Shown piece by piece: positions 1 to 11,454 of a stretch of 64,000 nt of DNA. Below the pieces are notes generated by a model, which was not told the origin of the DNA, made no database searches, and saw nothing but the letters and a program-made list of their open reading frames with translations. Location: NCBI RefSeq assembly GCF_021134715.1, contig NC_060026.1:14375001-14439000 (forward strand), in the 5' to 3' direction. Made by a program: the position numbers and the translations under genes. Position 1 is the stretch's first letter. Each line of letters opens with the position of its first letter. This DNA is from Daphnia pulex (taxonomy: Eukaryota > Arthropoda > Branchiopoda > Diplostraca > Daphniidae).

Positions 1-589
1 CGACGTCCTAAAGCTCGGCAGGACAGTGAACGAATTCCCAAAAAGGGGGTTGCTGGAATATGCTTGCACGATTTTGGTTTTTTGATTGAAAAAGAAAGAA
101 AAAAAAACAGACGGATGTGGCAGGCGTGAAAAATGGACGAAATAAAAAAAGTGTGTGGGTATTTTTAAGCTAGACGGAGAAAGGGTAGAGGATTCAAAAT
201 CCAACTGATTACGTTGACCAGTTTTTCGAGAAAACGAAAAGAAAAAATATGTCAGAAACGAAATTATTATTAGCAGCAGCAGCAGCAGGGGTCTTTTTGT
301 CAATTCCCGACAAGCCTCACACTTTCCCAAAGTCTGTCCAAACCACATGAGCTAACCGAGTTCTATCCTTCTCGCTCATCATCTTAACTCGAACAGGGAG
401 GAGGAATAAAAAAAGGCCCAGGTTGGCTGTGAAACCAGGAGCTAGTTTTTTCTTTTTCTTTTTAGGTGAGGGGAAGAGGCTCCGTTTTGTTTCTTTCACG
501 AAAACAAAAAAAAGCGACACACTTTGAAACCTAATTTCTTTTTGTTTTTACTGATTGTTTTCTTTTTTGACTTTGTCGAATTAAATAAA
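1..589. other. Downstream flank of the ORP gene
   Basis: No coding region is supported here. The stretch is rich in A and T runs and contains a short CAG-type repeat near 275-288. It lies directly after the stop codon of the oxysterol-binding-related gene on the minus strand, so most of it is probably that gene's 3' UTR. The open frames on both strands are low-complexity and show no recognisable domain. Confidence 0.5.
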
Positions 590-3500
590 CTACCAGAGAC
601 GAACAATGTTCATGTCCCGGAATTTCGACTGGGCTCTAGCATCCCAGTAATTGTGAGCGAATTCCCATTTCTCGCCCTCGGCCTCGTCGATGTCAGACGT
701 GGTGCATCTGAACCATCTGGGCTCGTGCTTGATACCTCGTTGCTCGTTGGCGATGCGCCGCTCACGCTGCGCCTGCTCCAGTTGCAACTTGGAAGCTTCA
801 GCTCCTGGAACGTTGCCCTCTTCCAGCAGACGCTGATCCGGTCGGAATCGGCTGTCGGTTGGCGGTAGGACGTCCACCAGGCAAGGTTCAAGGTCGTTCA
901 GTTCAATCGCAAATCGGGAAAAGCCGTAATAGTGTTCGTGATCCTCTGGAAGGGCACCAGGTCTCCAGACGCATCGAGCCGAAGGCGCCACTCCGCAGTA
1001 TAAACCTTCGCTCCATTTTCCTGTTATTGGATGATGACGATCACGTAATGCCATAACTCTTTTCTCGTCGTGACATAATCAAAGCCGTGCCAAGAAAAAA
1101 GAAAAGACAAAATTACCAAACAAATGGTGGACAAGTTTGCCATTGGGATCAGTGACGGAGCCCACAACTTCGTATCGATTCGACGACCAATACGAGGCTT
1201 TGGCAAAGTTTAACTTGCAGCGGATGCCCTTGTTGTTGGTGATGATGAGGTCACCGTACTGGTCGACCCAGCGCTGACCGCCAAATAAATTGTGAACGCA
1301 AGTCGTCACTTTATTCCAACGGTAATGATCGTCGTGCATAGGAAGTCGAACATTGACCGTTCCTAAATAAATTGATAAAACATTGAGAATGATGATCAAT
1401 CAAAGTTGAATTTGATATTTTACCCAGAGGTTGAAACTCCATCGATTTGCCCCAAAATTTAGTTTTGATTCGGATATCCTGCCAGAATTCAAAGTTGTCG
1501 GAAGATGCGTAGCAGGCGCTTATGGGCGGATGATGACTCACCTAAAAACAAGAGATAACAATCGACACACAAACAACAAACAAACAAAAAATAGGTGAGA
1601 CAAATAAGACCACTTACACAACACCCTATGACTACAAGTGAATACGTGTGCCAGTTATTACAAGTCCCTTATTTAATCTTTGAGTCATAACTACGTAAAA
1701 AGGTGACACACTATGAGGTAGGCCTCCTACCTGTTCGCCAATGTACTTGAAGCCCTTGTCCTCTCGTACGCATTCGTAGGTTTCGCCTAGTAGGGGATTA
1801 AATGGCTTATGACCAGCGCGGACGTGCGAGGACCCGTACGCCGAAACGGCGAAGGCGGCAATCAGTACCATTCGTTCGTAAGGGTCCTCCGTTTCAGAAG
1901 CCTTATCCAGCAACTCGCTGTACTCTAATTCTTCGCTAAGTCGTTGCAACATGCCTGTTTTGTTTTGTTTTTTTCGTGAGCCAATAAGCGGGTAAATCTA
2001 TTAGTATGGGACCCCTCCATAAAGTATAGTCATAATAATAACTAGGGAGGTTATTGGGATAGGTAGGTGGGTAACGGAGACAATTTGTTTCGACGTCTAC
2101 GTGTGTGTGTGTTTTGAGCGTACCTATTGGTTCGTTGAGGACGACTGGCATTGAGACTTTGGACAAGTCTTTCCCTATATTGCGTTTCATCAAGTTCCAT
2201 AGACTCAAATCCTCCGTACTGGGTTTAGGGGCGGGTAACTTTGTCCGGCGCCCAGTGGTGCACTTGACCACAGGCTCGGGAGATTCTGTGATGTGAAATA
2301 TTCCACGTTAAAAGGCAATTCCCAAATGATAATCGTTAGCAAACAGGAGGGGGAAAAAAAAACCTGGATCGTTTGATGCTTCGTTGCCCATTTCACTGGC
2401 CTCGCTGACACTGCCTTCCTCTTCCGCCTCGTTTTCGCCTTCCATTTCCGTTTCACTGGCGTCAGAAGATGAATCGCTGACGGCTACGTCGGTCAGGTAC
2501 TCCTTGGCATCAAAGAACTCTGATTGGCTGACGCATGAGCTACTGTAAGAGAGAGAATGGTGGCCCAGTCGGGCTGAAGCGTTCAAATCCAGTTCCAGGG
2601 ACATGGTCAAGTTGGGGCCCTCAATGGCCACCTCGGCTTCACTCCGAATCTTCTGCAGACGGGCACGCAATTCGTTGTTCTGCTGGACGGCCACGTGTAG
2701 AGCACAGCGAAGAGAGGCAACCATGCTAGGAACTGCTGCAATCACGAAAAAAAAACACAGATGATGTAACGCGCATTTCATATGCTGAACCATTTTACAA
2801 TTGACATCATTCACTCGTCCTCCTTACCAACGCCAGCGTCACGCTGCAAAGTCGCTCCGTTACGAGAAGATATGGACGACGTCTCTGTTGCCGTTTCAAT
2901 GACCAACTTGAGTCGCTCTCGTTCGTGATTCAAAGTGCGTAAACACGTTGTGAGCCGCCCAATCAGATCTTGAGCCCCATTCAGAAAATCGTGGCCTGGA
3001 TCGGCTGGCGAGAGCATGTTGGAGTCAGACGTGGGCGGTGCCAACATTTCAGTCGCCGAAGAGCCGTTCATCGATGGCGAGAGGGACGGGATGCTACAGC
3101 TGAGTGGAGAGTGCTTATCGTTGAGAGCAGCGTTGTTGATATTTGCTGTTGAAAAAGAAGAACAAGACAGATAAATAACGGGACAACTTATTTACCAACT
3201 GATTTATAGCGTGAGAAAAACTTACCCGACTCGGATTCAGACATGGAAGCAGAAGCAGGTGGCTCAGCCGAGTTAGTGCTAGTATTGGATTTGTTCTTTT
3301 TGCGCCTCAAAACAAATTTCTTTCGATCCTTTTTAGTGGCTGGTGAGATATTTCCCGTCGTCGACTGACTGTCGGACGAGTGGCTCCACGCTCCGGCGCA
3401 CTTGACCAGGTGAATGAGCCTCTCCTGAGCAGAAACAATGTCATTGTTCAATTGCTCCAATGCTGCAGAACTTTCGCTGAGCAGCATGTTTGCTCTGGAT

Positions 3501-4425
3501 GGTTTCAAGTTCCGCATCAGCGAGCCTTCCCGTGAAATGGGCATCAGACTTTCTGCTGTGCCAAAACTGCTCGATACGTGAAGGCCACCGCCTCCCGTTG
3601 GGCTCATCTCGTCCCGACTGCCAGGAGATAGCACCGGAGAAGCCACCATCTTCTGAGCTGAATCCCGGGTGTGCAATTGATGCTGACGGAATTGACGATG
3701 CTCTTTCAAGGCCTCTAACCATCGTCCAAACTCTTCTCGTGATTTAACCTGATCAATAAAAAACAAGATTCTTTAGTCAATTTACAGAAATTGGTGGTTG
3801 TGTTTAGTTGTACCTTGATATGATAAATAAATACTTCTGCGTCAATGTCGATGCGACATCGACGTCTCTTAGCCGATATCACTGATAGTCCTAAATCAAC
3901 AGAGCCGTGGGGTTTGCCACGAGCTAAATCAGCTGAGCGTTTAGCATACATCAAACTGCCTTTATCTAGTACAAAGTATCTCTGTTGATGGAAAAATAAG
4001 AAAAAAAAATTGTTAATGAATGTATGAAATTAAAATAGTTATTCAGTTTATACCTTGTGCCATCCTTTCAGGGGCCATTTTCGTTTTTTGAGAAGAACAC
4101 CTTCAAGTTTGAGGGGTACTTGATCTACCGTTTGGAGGCCTTTGAAGCTATCGATGATTTCCCACTCTGCACCTCTTCTTCGCTGCTTTGACTTGACCTG
4201 GTGTAGGTCTAATCCAGATGGTGTTGATTTCACAGGTGATCTGCCATTGTCATTATTTGACTCTGCAGAGAGGCTGTTGGTTTCTGTGCTGAGCTCTGAA
4301 TCGGAAATCCTTTCACTGTGGGACTTTGTGTGGTGTCTCAATCGTGGGCTCCTTTCCATCTTTACGTCCTGACCCTTGGAATCCAAACTGTCCGGTTCCG
4401 TTGCAATTTGCCTTAATCCAGACAT
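590..4425 (-). CDS. Oxysterol-binding protein-related protein, ORP3/6/7 type
   Basis: Lipid-transfer protein expected to act at ER-plasma membrane contacts. Ten exons join in frame to 977 codons: 4425-4054, 3981-3814, 3748-3226, 3145-2828, 2735-2364, 2285-2124, 1954-1731, 1541-1424, 1362-1117, 1020-590. A PH domain starts near residue 106 ([18 protein letters not shown], then RYFVLDKG), closest in my memory to human OSBPL3/6/7. A canonical FFAT motif, EFFDAKE, near residue 533 predicts binding to ER VAP proteins. The ORD follows, with the family signature [11 protein letters not shown] near residue 712, split exactly by an intron between EQ and VSHH, and ends at residue 977. Length fits this subfamily. 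The start is the first ATG upstream of the PH domain in an open frame. The gene class is clear; the exact vertebrate paralogue is less certain. Confidence 0.95.
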
Positions 4426-4815
4426 TATTATCTAACCAGGTCTGATCATTACCATAGTAGTGGAGCAAATTTTCTCAACAAAAGATGACAAACGCGTGTT
4501 TTCAGGCTGGAAAAATAAAATAGAACGTAACACGAAATTAGATCAACGCCGAGAGAAAAAGTCAATAAAAGAAGGTTAACTTTGCCGTGTGCCCCTTCAC
4601 TTTCGTCCTAATCTCACACTGTTTGACACAAGACATAACATGGTACCGATACCGAAATAACAATGATATTACCAGGGCGAGAAAAGCGGATGACAGGTAT
4701 CTCTCTTAATTTTTAAAAGAGGTAATGAAAGAGGTCCGGCCTCCTCGTTTGAGCCCGAAAATAAAATTGCCAGGATGCAAAAAAAAACACACTCCAACTT
4801 CACAGCACACAAGGA

Positions 4816-5091
4816 TTATAGAGACTGTTGGGGACTTTGCACTAGAGTGACTGGAAAATTTTCGGATGACGAATCTGATACAGTGGAACCCTCTGGTGGT
4901 TGGTTTGGAATTATTTCTTCGTTAAGTTTTTTCTCCGAGACTTTCCTCGCATGTTTTGCCAACTTTGTTGAACCGCTTAACCAGATTTTTTTGTATACAA
5001 ATAATTCGTTTAAAGCCAACTAAATGTCATTAAGTTTGCGGCGATTTTTTCGCAAAATTTTTCTGCACACTTTTGTGCAAAAATAATTCAT
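4816..5091 (-). pseudogene. Small ORF interrupted by a single in-frame TAG
   Basis: Reading from an ATG at 5091, 23 codons (starting MNYFCTKVCRK, basic) run into a TAG at 5022-5020. The same frame then stays open for 67 more codons, ending at 4816. The second part is charged and protein-like (NELFVYKKIWLSGSTKLAKH, then a Ser/Pro-rich tail). The second part has no ATG of its own near its start; its first codon is TTG. It could be a small gene with a nonsense allele, a short uORF followed by non-coding sequence, or an exon whose acceptor is the 'atttag' just before it. It lies about 390 bp upstream of the ORP start codon on the same strand. I recognise no family. Confidence 0.3.
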
Positions 5092-8000
5092 TTTCACTTA
5101 CGTTTAACTGAAAGATAAATCGCCAGCACGATAGGTTATTGACTTAACAGATGCAGTGGCTCTACTTGTTGTGTTACACTAACGTTGCTAGGCTAAGCTG
5201 GCCTGATTTTGACTTTTTAGCATTATATACAATAACGTTATGAAAGAAAAAGAAGGAGGTGGGTCTGCCTGGCTCCATGCGATAACACGTTTTACGCAAC
5301 GTCACGCTACGTGAATCTACAACAAACAACAGCAGAGCAGAGATCGACTGCTGTTTTGGAAAAATAGCGAAAGGGCGAGGACAAAAAACAATCTCTCAAA
5401 TAGACTCGTTATTAGTTTCTTACTTTGCTGCGCTTAATGGCCAAGACCGGGGAAACAGCTGTTGTGGACTTCTCTGCTAGGAGAAGATGTGGCGGCGGAT
5501 AGGTTTTTATGCTATGCTGTGTTGAGCGCTCGACTAAACTTCATAATGCACCTCGGCAAACGTGTCTCGGATACTCTCCCGCTGCAACGTAATAATGAAA
5601 TCGATCTCACGTTCGATAATGACTATAGCACTAAGCCAACGCCGAGCGAGCCTTTCAGATCCAGCCGCCCCTTAGTCTCTCTCTCTCCTCGGTTATTCCC
5701 ATCAGACACAAAGGGATAGAACACAGCCCATCATCTAAACTTTTCTTTTAAAAAAAGGAATACATATATATATGCTTACAGCCGAGGCTCTAGCTTCTTA
5801 AAAGAATAAAGCGTTTTCGAGAATATTCGTATATTATAATACTGTTCACGGGCTATCGATAAACTCAAACCTAACCGTGTGTGACTGAGCCGAAGTCTAT
5901 CCAGCATGTGACGTTATATTACGCATTGATTTCCTCATTTCGTGACCCACGATATTTCAACGAAATTGAAAAAAAAAAAAGTTTGTGTGCGGAATTCCGA
6001 GTGTTGTGTTTATAAAGAAGGTTCTAATGAAAATTGAGACTGGATACGACTGGAAATTCTAAACCAGAAGAGCCTTCACACACACGTATATATATATGTG
6101 GAGAGAGCAGAAAGAAAAATAAACATTAACGAGGAAAGACTGGTTATTGAAAGAGAGAGAGAGAGAAAAAATTGTAACCAGTTATGCAGGCCTTTTTTTT
6201 CCGCAGGGTCTATCTCTGTCGCTGTCGCAGGGGAAAGATATATTTTCTACAGACGTGGAAATAATCAGGTCAAGCACGCCACGCATGCAGTATACATAAA
6301 AACGCCGAAAAACAACAAGTAACACGATGCCAAAATATTTATTTCCACTGCCGCGTGACTTGGTATCTGTCCGCCGAGCTCTATCCGCGCTATACTATAC
6401 GCAAGTCATGGAGATAAAATTGGTATCGATGCAACACACACACACACTATACACGAAACGTGATGAATTGGACTCAATAAAACATTCTCATGTCGTTCTG
6501 GAATTCTCTTTGGCTAAATTTTAGAGCTCGAGAATTTGCGTGCGAATTTAATAAGGGGAGTGGGCGATGAGCTACAATTGCGCTGTTGGAACTTTTTTTT
6601 TTATTTTTGATCACGAAACTTTGTACAAGATGAAAAGATGGTGTTGGTTTTACTACGCTGGTGATGGAACCGATTTCTAATTTTTCCGCTCAACGTGACA
6701 TCACCCCAAAATCATTGAAGCGAAGAAGATTTCTAATCTCCCACCACAATTGCGGCAAAGTGAAAGGTCCAAACGATTCCCTTTCACATTATTTATTTAT
6801 ATCTCTTATTCAATGTGTTCTCTTTCACTTTCCTACTTTTCTTTACTGCTGTGCGCATTGCGTATTATTGCATAATTAATCTACCGCTAGATGGCAGTAT
6901 AGAATTCGTTGATTTTCTCACCGCCAGATGGCGTGCTGAAATGAGGAAAAACAAAACCAGACAACATTTCTCCGAAACGGGAAATGAATGTGTCAAAATT
7001 CTTATCCATGTATGTCCGGTAAAATTCCGTTGGTGGTCTGTGACTTCCGTTCAAAGCCCAAGGCCGCAAACAATTTGTGGGCACATGAAAGAAACGACGA
7101 GGTATCAAAATAATGAAGTAAAATTCAATCGGCTTAACCGAATAGAGGGCACACGCAGTTTTATGTGACCTCACCGAAACCAGATCTTCGTTTTCTTTAA
7201 ACTAATAAAACATTTAAATTGGCATGCAAACGGCCGTCACGAAATGTTGAAGCAAGTTGAAGAGATTCTCATCATCGATTTGGTCTTACCAATCTTGATG
7301 AAGTTGATATTGATTCTTTTCTGGCCGAACGGCGTAACACGTATTGGCATCGTGAAGAAACTGACATGTGATGAAACGTTCGACTAACTCGTCTTGTCAA
7401 TGACAACGTCACGTTTGTGTAACTTCTTATTTGACATATTTGGTAGTTATTCCCACATCTAGCTAATGCGACTGGTATCAACTAGGAGAACCGTTGGAAG
7501 CAAGGCTATTAGCTAGAGTCCGACATGGACATTGTTCTTCAGCCTTGAACACCGGAGCTGCTGCCGCCCTCGATATACAAATTTAAAAAACAAAATAATA
7601 AAACACGTTTCCCCGAGCACTCTTTTATACATTCCCCTGCGGTATCATGTGCCCCCATTCGACACTATAATTTCAGTCCTGGAACTCCACTGAGCATTAA
7701 TCTCGTCTGCCAATCTCTTTTCCCATTCGTCTGCCATTCTCCATTAACACGATTGACCTTGAGTGAGTATAACGGCGTTTACCCCGAATGCCTGTTCCTC
7801 GAACTGCGACTAATCATAATGCTTTTGTAAAAATGTAGAACTGGTTTTCTCTATCCCTCCAGCAAGTTATACTTTTGTGAAATAGCCGGTGGTCAGAACT
7901 TAGATCCGCATCGAGTGTACTGCTGGTCAACAGGTAGACAGACTTGTTAAAAAGTCTCTTTGAACACAGGTGTGTCTGTAGCCAAAAAAGATGCCAAATC

Positions 8001-8284
8001 GGCCCGTGCTGTAGTAACTTGAATGCTCTCGAGTCACTAGGGACGCGCGGCACTCTCGTCTATCCCTCGAGTTCGGTGTGCTGCGTATTTTGTTGTGCAG
8101 AGTGGCTGAAGTGTGAAACATGTGATTCGACTCAACAATTAGTCACTTTCAAGTTGATACAAACATTCTCCAACGCTGTCTGATTGTTCAGATAAGATTC
8201 AAATCGGAATATCTTCACATTCTTTTGCGTTCATGTTGGCGAATTCTCGTACCTAAGTTAGTGTGAGGAATTTTGAGGCAAGAA
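5092..8284. other. Intergenic region with no convincing gene
   Basis: About 3.2 kb between the ORP gene and the tetraspan gene. It contains AT-rich microsatellites (TATATA runs near 5764 and 6088, a GA run near 6150, a CA run near 6436). Open frames on both strands are short, lack domains and have composition unlike the neighbouring exons. A pair of CTCF-like motifs is listed separately. The last 500 bp before 8285 probably holds the tetraspan gene's promoter and 5' UTR, but I cannot place a start site. Confidence 0.5.
6883..6935 (+). promoter_or_regulatory. Pair of CTCF-like motifs
   Basis: Two copies of a motif lie about 36 bp apart in the same orientation: CCGCTAGATGGCAGTAT near 6886 and CCGCCAGATGGCGTG near 6921. 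Both fit the CTCF core as I remember it (CC, purine, C, pyrimidine, AG, two variable bases, GGC). A second pair occurs upstream of the PIG-T gene. That these are bound sites is inference. Confidence 0.4.
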
Positions 8285-9680
8285 ATGGTGGCCAGTGTTG
8301 CTCAAGTTGAGTTTATCGAATCCAGTCAGATGCACACTTCCAACTACCTGCGAAGCAGCAAAGCTGTAGGAGTCCTATGGGGGTGAGTATTTTTAAGTAA
8401 TTAACTAATAGGTTGAACTTAACATTCTTGTATTTATTTTCGTAGTGTCTTCACATTTTGCTTTGCCATCATTGATGTGGTGGTTTTCATCCAGCCACAG
8501 TGGATAGGTGACACCGTGGAGTCGAAGGGAACAGGTTATTTTGGGCTGTGGAAGCACTGCAGTTTGGTTAAAAGTGCAGTCGGTCAGGAAATCATCTGCA
8601 AAGGGCAGCTCGAAGATTTCAGCACCATCCTGAATCCTGCCTTCAGATCTGCCACAGTATTCGTAGGCCTTTCAGTGGTCATCATCGTTTTATGCTTGTG
8701 TGCCATGCTCTTCTTCTTCTTCTTCAGCCCATCAACAGTCTTCCATATCTGTGGCTGGCTCCAATTCTTCTCGGGTAAATAACCACTCAACTATAAAAAT
8801 AGTTTATAGCTATTCCTATAAAAAAGTTAGTATTTTCGATGTGGAACGTGACCCAAATCTACTGATCGTTTAATCTCTAAAAACGGTGAAAGCCCAGCGA
8901 TGGTTTTTTTTAAATACGTCATTCAACTTTCTGCTCGACAACACAGGCATTGTTCTGTCTATTGTCTTAATATTTTCCCCTTTTTTTTTCTCTTCTTGAC
9001 AAGTAGAAATCTCTCTCTTATCACTTGTATTGTCAGACCGGAACGCTTTCCATCAAGTTATTACCGTGAAAGATTTATTAGACAACAATAACATGACGTC
9101 GTTTTCTAATGTTTGTGTTTATATTTATAATCTTGGCAGGTGCCTTTTTGGTCGTGGGCGTATTGGCTTTCCCTGGAGGCTGGTCAGATCCATCTGTTCA
9201 AGAAGTATGCGGTCCGTCAGCCAGACATTTCTATCCCGGACAGTGTGGCCTGAGATGGGCCTATATCCTAGCAATGATTGGAGTGGCCGACGTTTTGGTC
9301 CTTGCCGCCTTGGCATTTACCCTCGCAGTCCGTCATGTGAAATTGTTATCACTTCAACCTTATCCCATCATCTACAAAGGTATATTTAAATGTTGTTCAC
9401 ACCCAAATAATGAAAACTCGTCTCCAACCGGTTTCCATTCACAGGTGAAGTCAACCAAGGTTACGCCAATGACGGACACCGATCGCGACGATCTTCAACC
9501 AACACGATTTCCGGTCATTCGGTAGCCATGTTCCCACACCCGAATGAAGTTCACGATCGAATGTCCGAATATGGAACTCCTCACAGGGCTGGTCACCGTT
9601 CCATGAACAAACCACCGTCAGCCCACTCCTATAGACCGGAATATTCCAGCTCTGCCAATCAACATCGCTTCCACCTCTAA
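8285..9680 (+). CDS. LHFPL-family tetraspan membrane protein (Tmhs-like)
   Basis: Four exons (8285-8382, 8446-8774, 9140-9379, 9445-9680) join to 300 residues. The protein has four hydrophobic segments and the LHFPL pattern: an N-terminal NYLRSSKAVGVLWG (vertebrate LHFPL3/4/5 have a similar NYVRNSRAVGV start), FIQPQWIGD, GYFGLWKHC, then ICKG, a Cys-rich luminal loop, FPGGWSDPSVQEVCG and CGLRWAYILAMIG. In vertebrates these proteins are auxiliary subunits of hair-cell mechanotransduction or GABA-A receptor complexes; Drosophila has one relative, Tmhs. The role here is inferred from the family only. The cytosolic tail of about 70 residues is Ser/His-rich and longer than that of vertebrate members. 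The ATG is the first in frame, just before the conserved N-terminus. Introns 1 and 3 are 60-70 bp. Confidence 0.92.
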
Positions 9681-10194
9681 GGAAGTAAAAAACAACCCAA
9701 CCCAACAAACAAAACTCTACACCGATTATTATTCCTCTCTGCCCTGGAGATAAAACACAACTCGACAATTTGACACACACACTACAACAATCTATAGCCT
9801 ATATTCTCAAAAAACAGCACGCCACTGACCTGTTTGGTTTGTCGATCTGAATGTATTACGTGTACATTAACAATTCCCTTCCTTTTTTTAGTTTTTTAAT
9901 TCGTCCCGAATTGTATTTAAATGTTTTTTTTATTTGTTTTACACACAATGGATATTATCATCAACCTTTTATCTCCAACCTTTTTGACTGTTTTTTTTTT
10001 TAACGTCAAACTTAAAAAATACAAGAAAATGAAATTGATTTTTGGCGGATGTGTGACTCGAGCGAAACTAGATCTGTGTGATATTCGAAGAAAACTGAGA
10101 GGTCTTCTAATGACTAGACATAACGTTTTACGGTAAATAATTATATGTGATTTTCTTTTTTTTTTCTTTTTTTAATAGATCGGAGGGGCCAGGC
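9681..10194. other. Convergent 3' ends of the tetraspan and pox-neuro genes
   Basis: The two stop codons face each other across about 510 bp. A minus-strand AATAAA at 9933-9928 would end the pox-neuro transcript within 260 nt of its stop. No clear AATAAA exists on the plus strand. The region is T- and A-rich. The open frame at 9921-10136 is low-complexity and is not called as a gene. Confidence 0.5.
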
Positions 10195-11454
10195 CTAACT
10201 GTCATCCTTTTTTAACAAATCTTCGATGGCGTACGAAATCTTTTTGCGTTTGACGATGACCGGCGGTGGAGGAGGGACGGCTGGACTAGCACCGGATTCG
10301 GAATCAGTCGCCGTTCGTTTGCTGCTGCAGTCTAATGGCATGGCTGGATCGTAGCTGGATGTCGTTGCGGATGTCGACGGAACAGATAAATCCAGTTGAA
10401 GAATGTTGGGAAACGCATGAGCGGCGGAGGTTGGCTGTGTAGTACTTCCAGATGGCGATAGCATTTGATGGTGTTGCTGCTGTTGTTGCATCGATGCTGA
10501 TTGGTTGCTGATGAACAACTGCTGCATGTGATGGCCTACCATGAGTCCGGGCCATTCCGCCGCCAAAGAACTGGATGCGGAAGCCGCTTCGCGAAGGATT
10601 CGATTAATGGATGAAACGGATGGCACCTGACCGGGATCGCAGAGCCGCTGACTCAGCAGAGCTTCTCGGATCTCTGAAGCGAATAGCGACGGCCTTTCGC
10701 TCTTGAGTCGCAACACTTTCCGCACGACGCTAGGCGTCGCAATCTATTAGCAGAAAAAGCAGTAAAATATTTTACTAGTTAGCAAACGACTGTACCGGTA
10801 AATTCCCACAATCAATTAACGACAATTAACGACCCATTTCTTGTTTTCCGTTCGAATGATTTAGTTTTCGCGCCGGAATGGTTCCGTAACTAACTGCCAC
10901 CTTACAAGTAAACCAACCACCAATTTGACAAGACAAATTGGCGTTCGCTGTTCACTGAATTCCACATTCGAGAAAACGAGGAGAAATTCTCAAAATGAAA
11001 ATTGATGCGAAGGTAAGAAAATGAGTTCGAGCTTATCGGTGCGTTGAAATCACCCAAATAAAATTCCCAAACATTATAGGCTTTTTAAAAGTTATATAGC
11101 TTGTCACGAAATTTAAATTTTTAACCTTATGTTTGTTGTTGACGGCAACCGATCCGGGCCGGATGGACCCCGTTTCGTAAAAGCGGGTCAGTATCTTGGA
11201 GACGCATCCGTGGGAGACTAGAAGCTGCCGCGAGATATCGCACGGACGGACGCCTAACAACGCCAGCTGGACGATCCTTCGACGGACGTAGTCTGGCAGT
11301 GGCCGTCCATTGACGAATACGCCACCCAATTGGTTGACCCCGGCTTGACCTGTTCATATTCCACCAATAATAAGTAAATTCATTTCACGGAAGGTATCAA
11401 TAAATTTAAAAGTTCACTTTTGTTTTGTATTCATTACAGACCTGTATGGGGCAT
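10195..11454 (-). CDS. Poxn: Pox-neuro paired-domain transcription factor
   Basis: Three coding exons: a 13-nt first exon (11454-11442, MPHTG), 11349-11126 and 10743-10195, in frame, about 261 residues. The paired domain starts at residue 5 ([19 protein letters not shown]), continues through [20 protein letters not shown] and [16 protein letters not shown], and resumes after the intron with [14 protein letters not shown] and [10 protein letters not shown]. The opening [14 protein letters not shown] agrees with my memory of Drosophila Poxn. There is no homeodomain, as expected for Poxn. The extreme C-terminus, [13 protein letters not shown], resembles a YSIEELLKK motif near the Drosophila C-terminus. 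The protein is short (Drosophila Poxn is over 400 residues, from memory). In flies Poxn specifies poly-innervated chemosensory organs; the role here is inferred. The exon 2 donor follows NNKHK, where other paired domains carry a GGSK-type linker. Confidence 0.93.

Noticed and set aside
9921-10136. 71-codon plus-strand frame
   Set aside because: Phe/Lys-rich translation of AT-rich convergent 3' UTR sequence without homology to anything I know.
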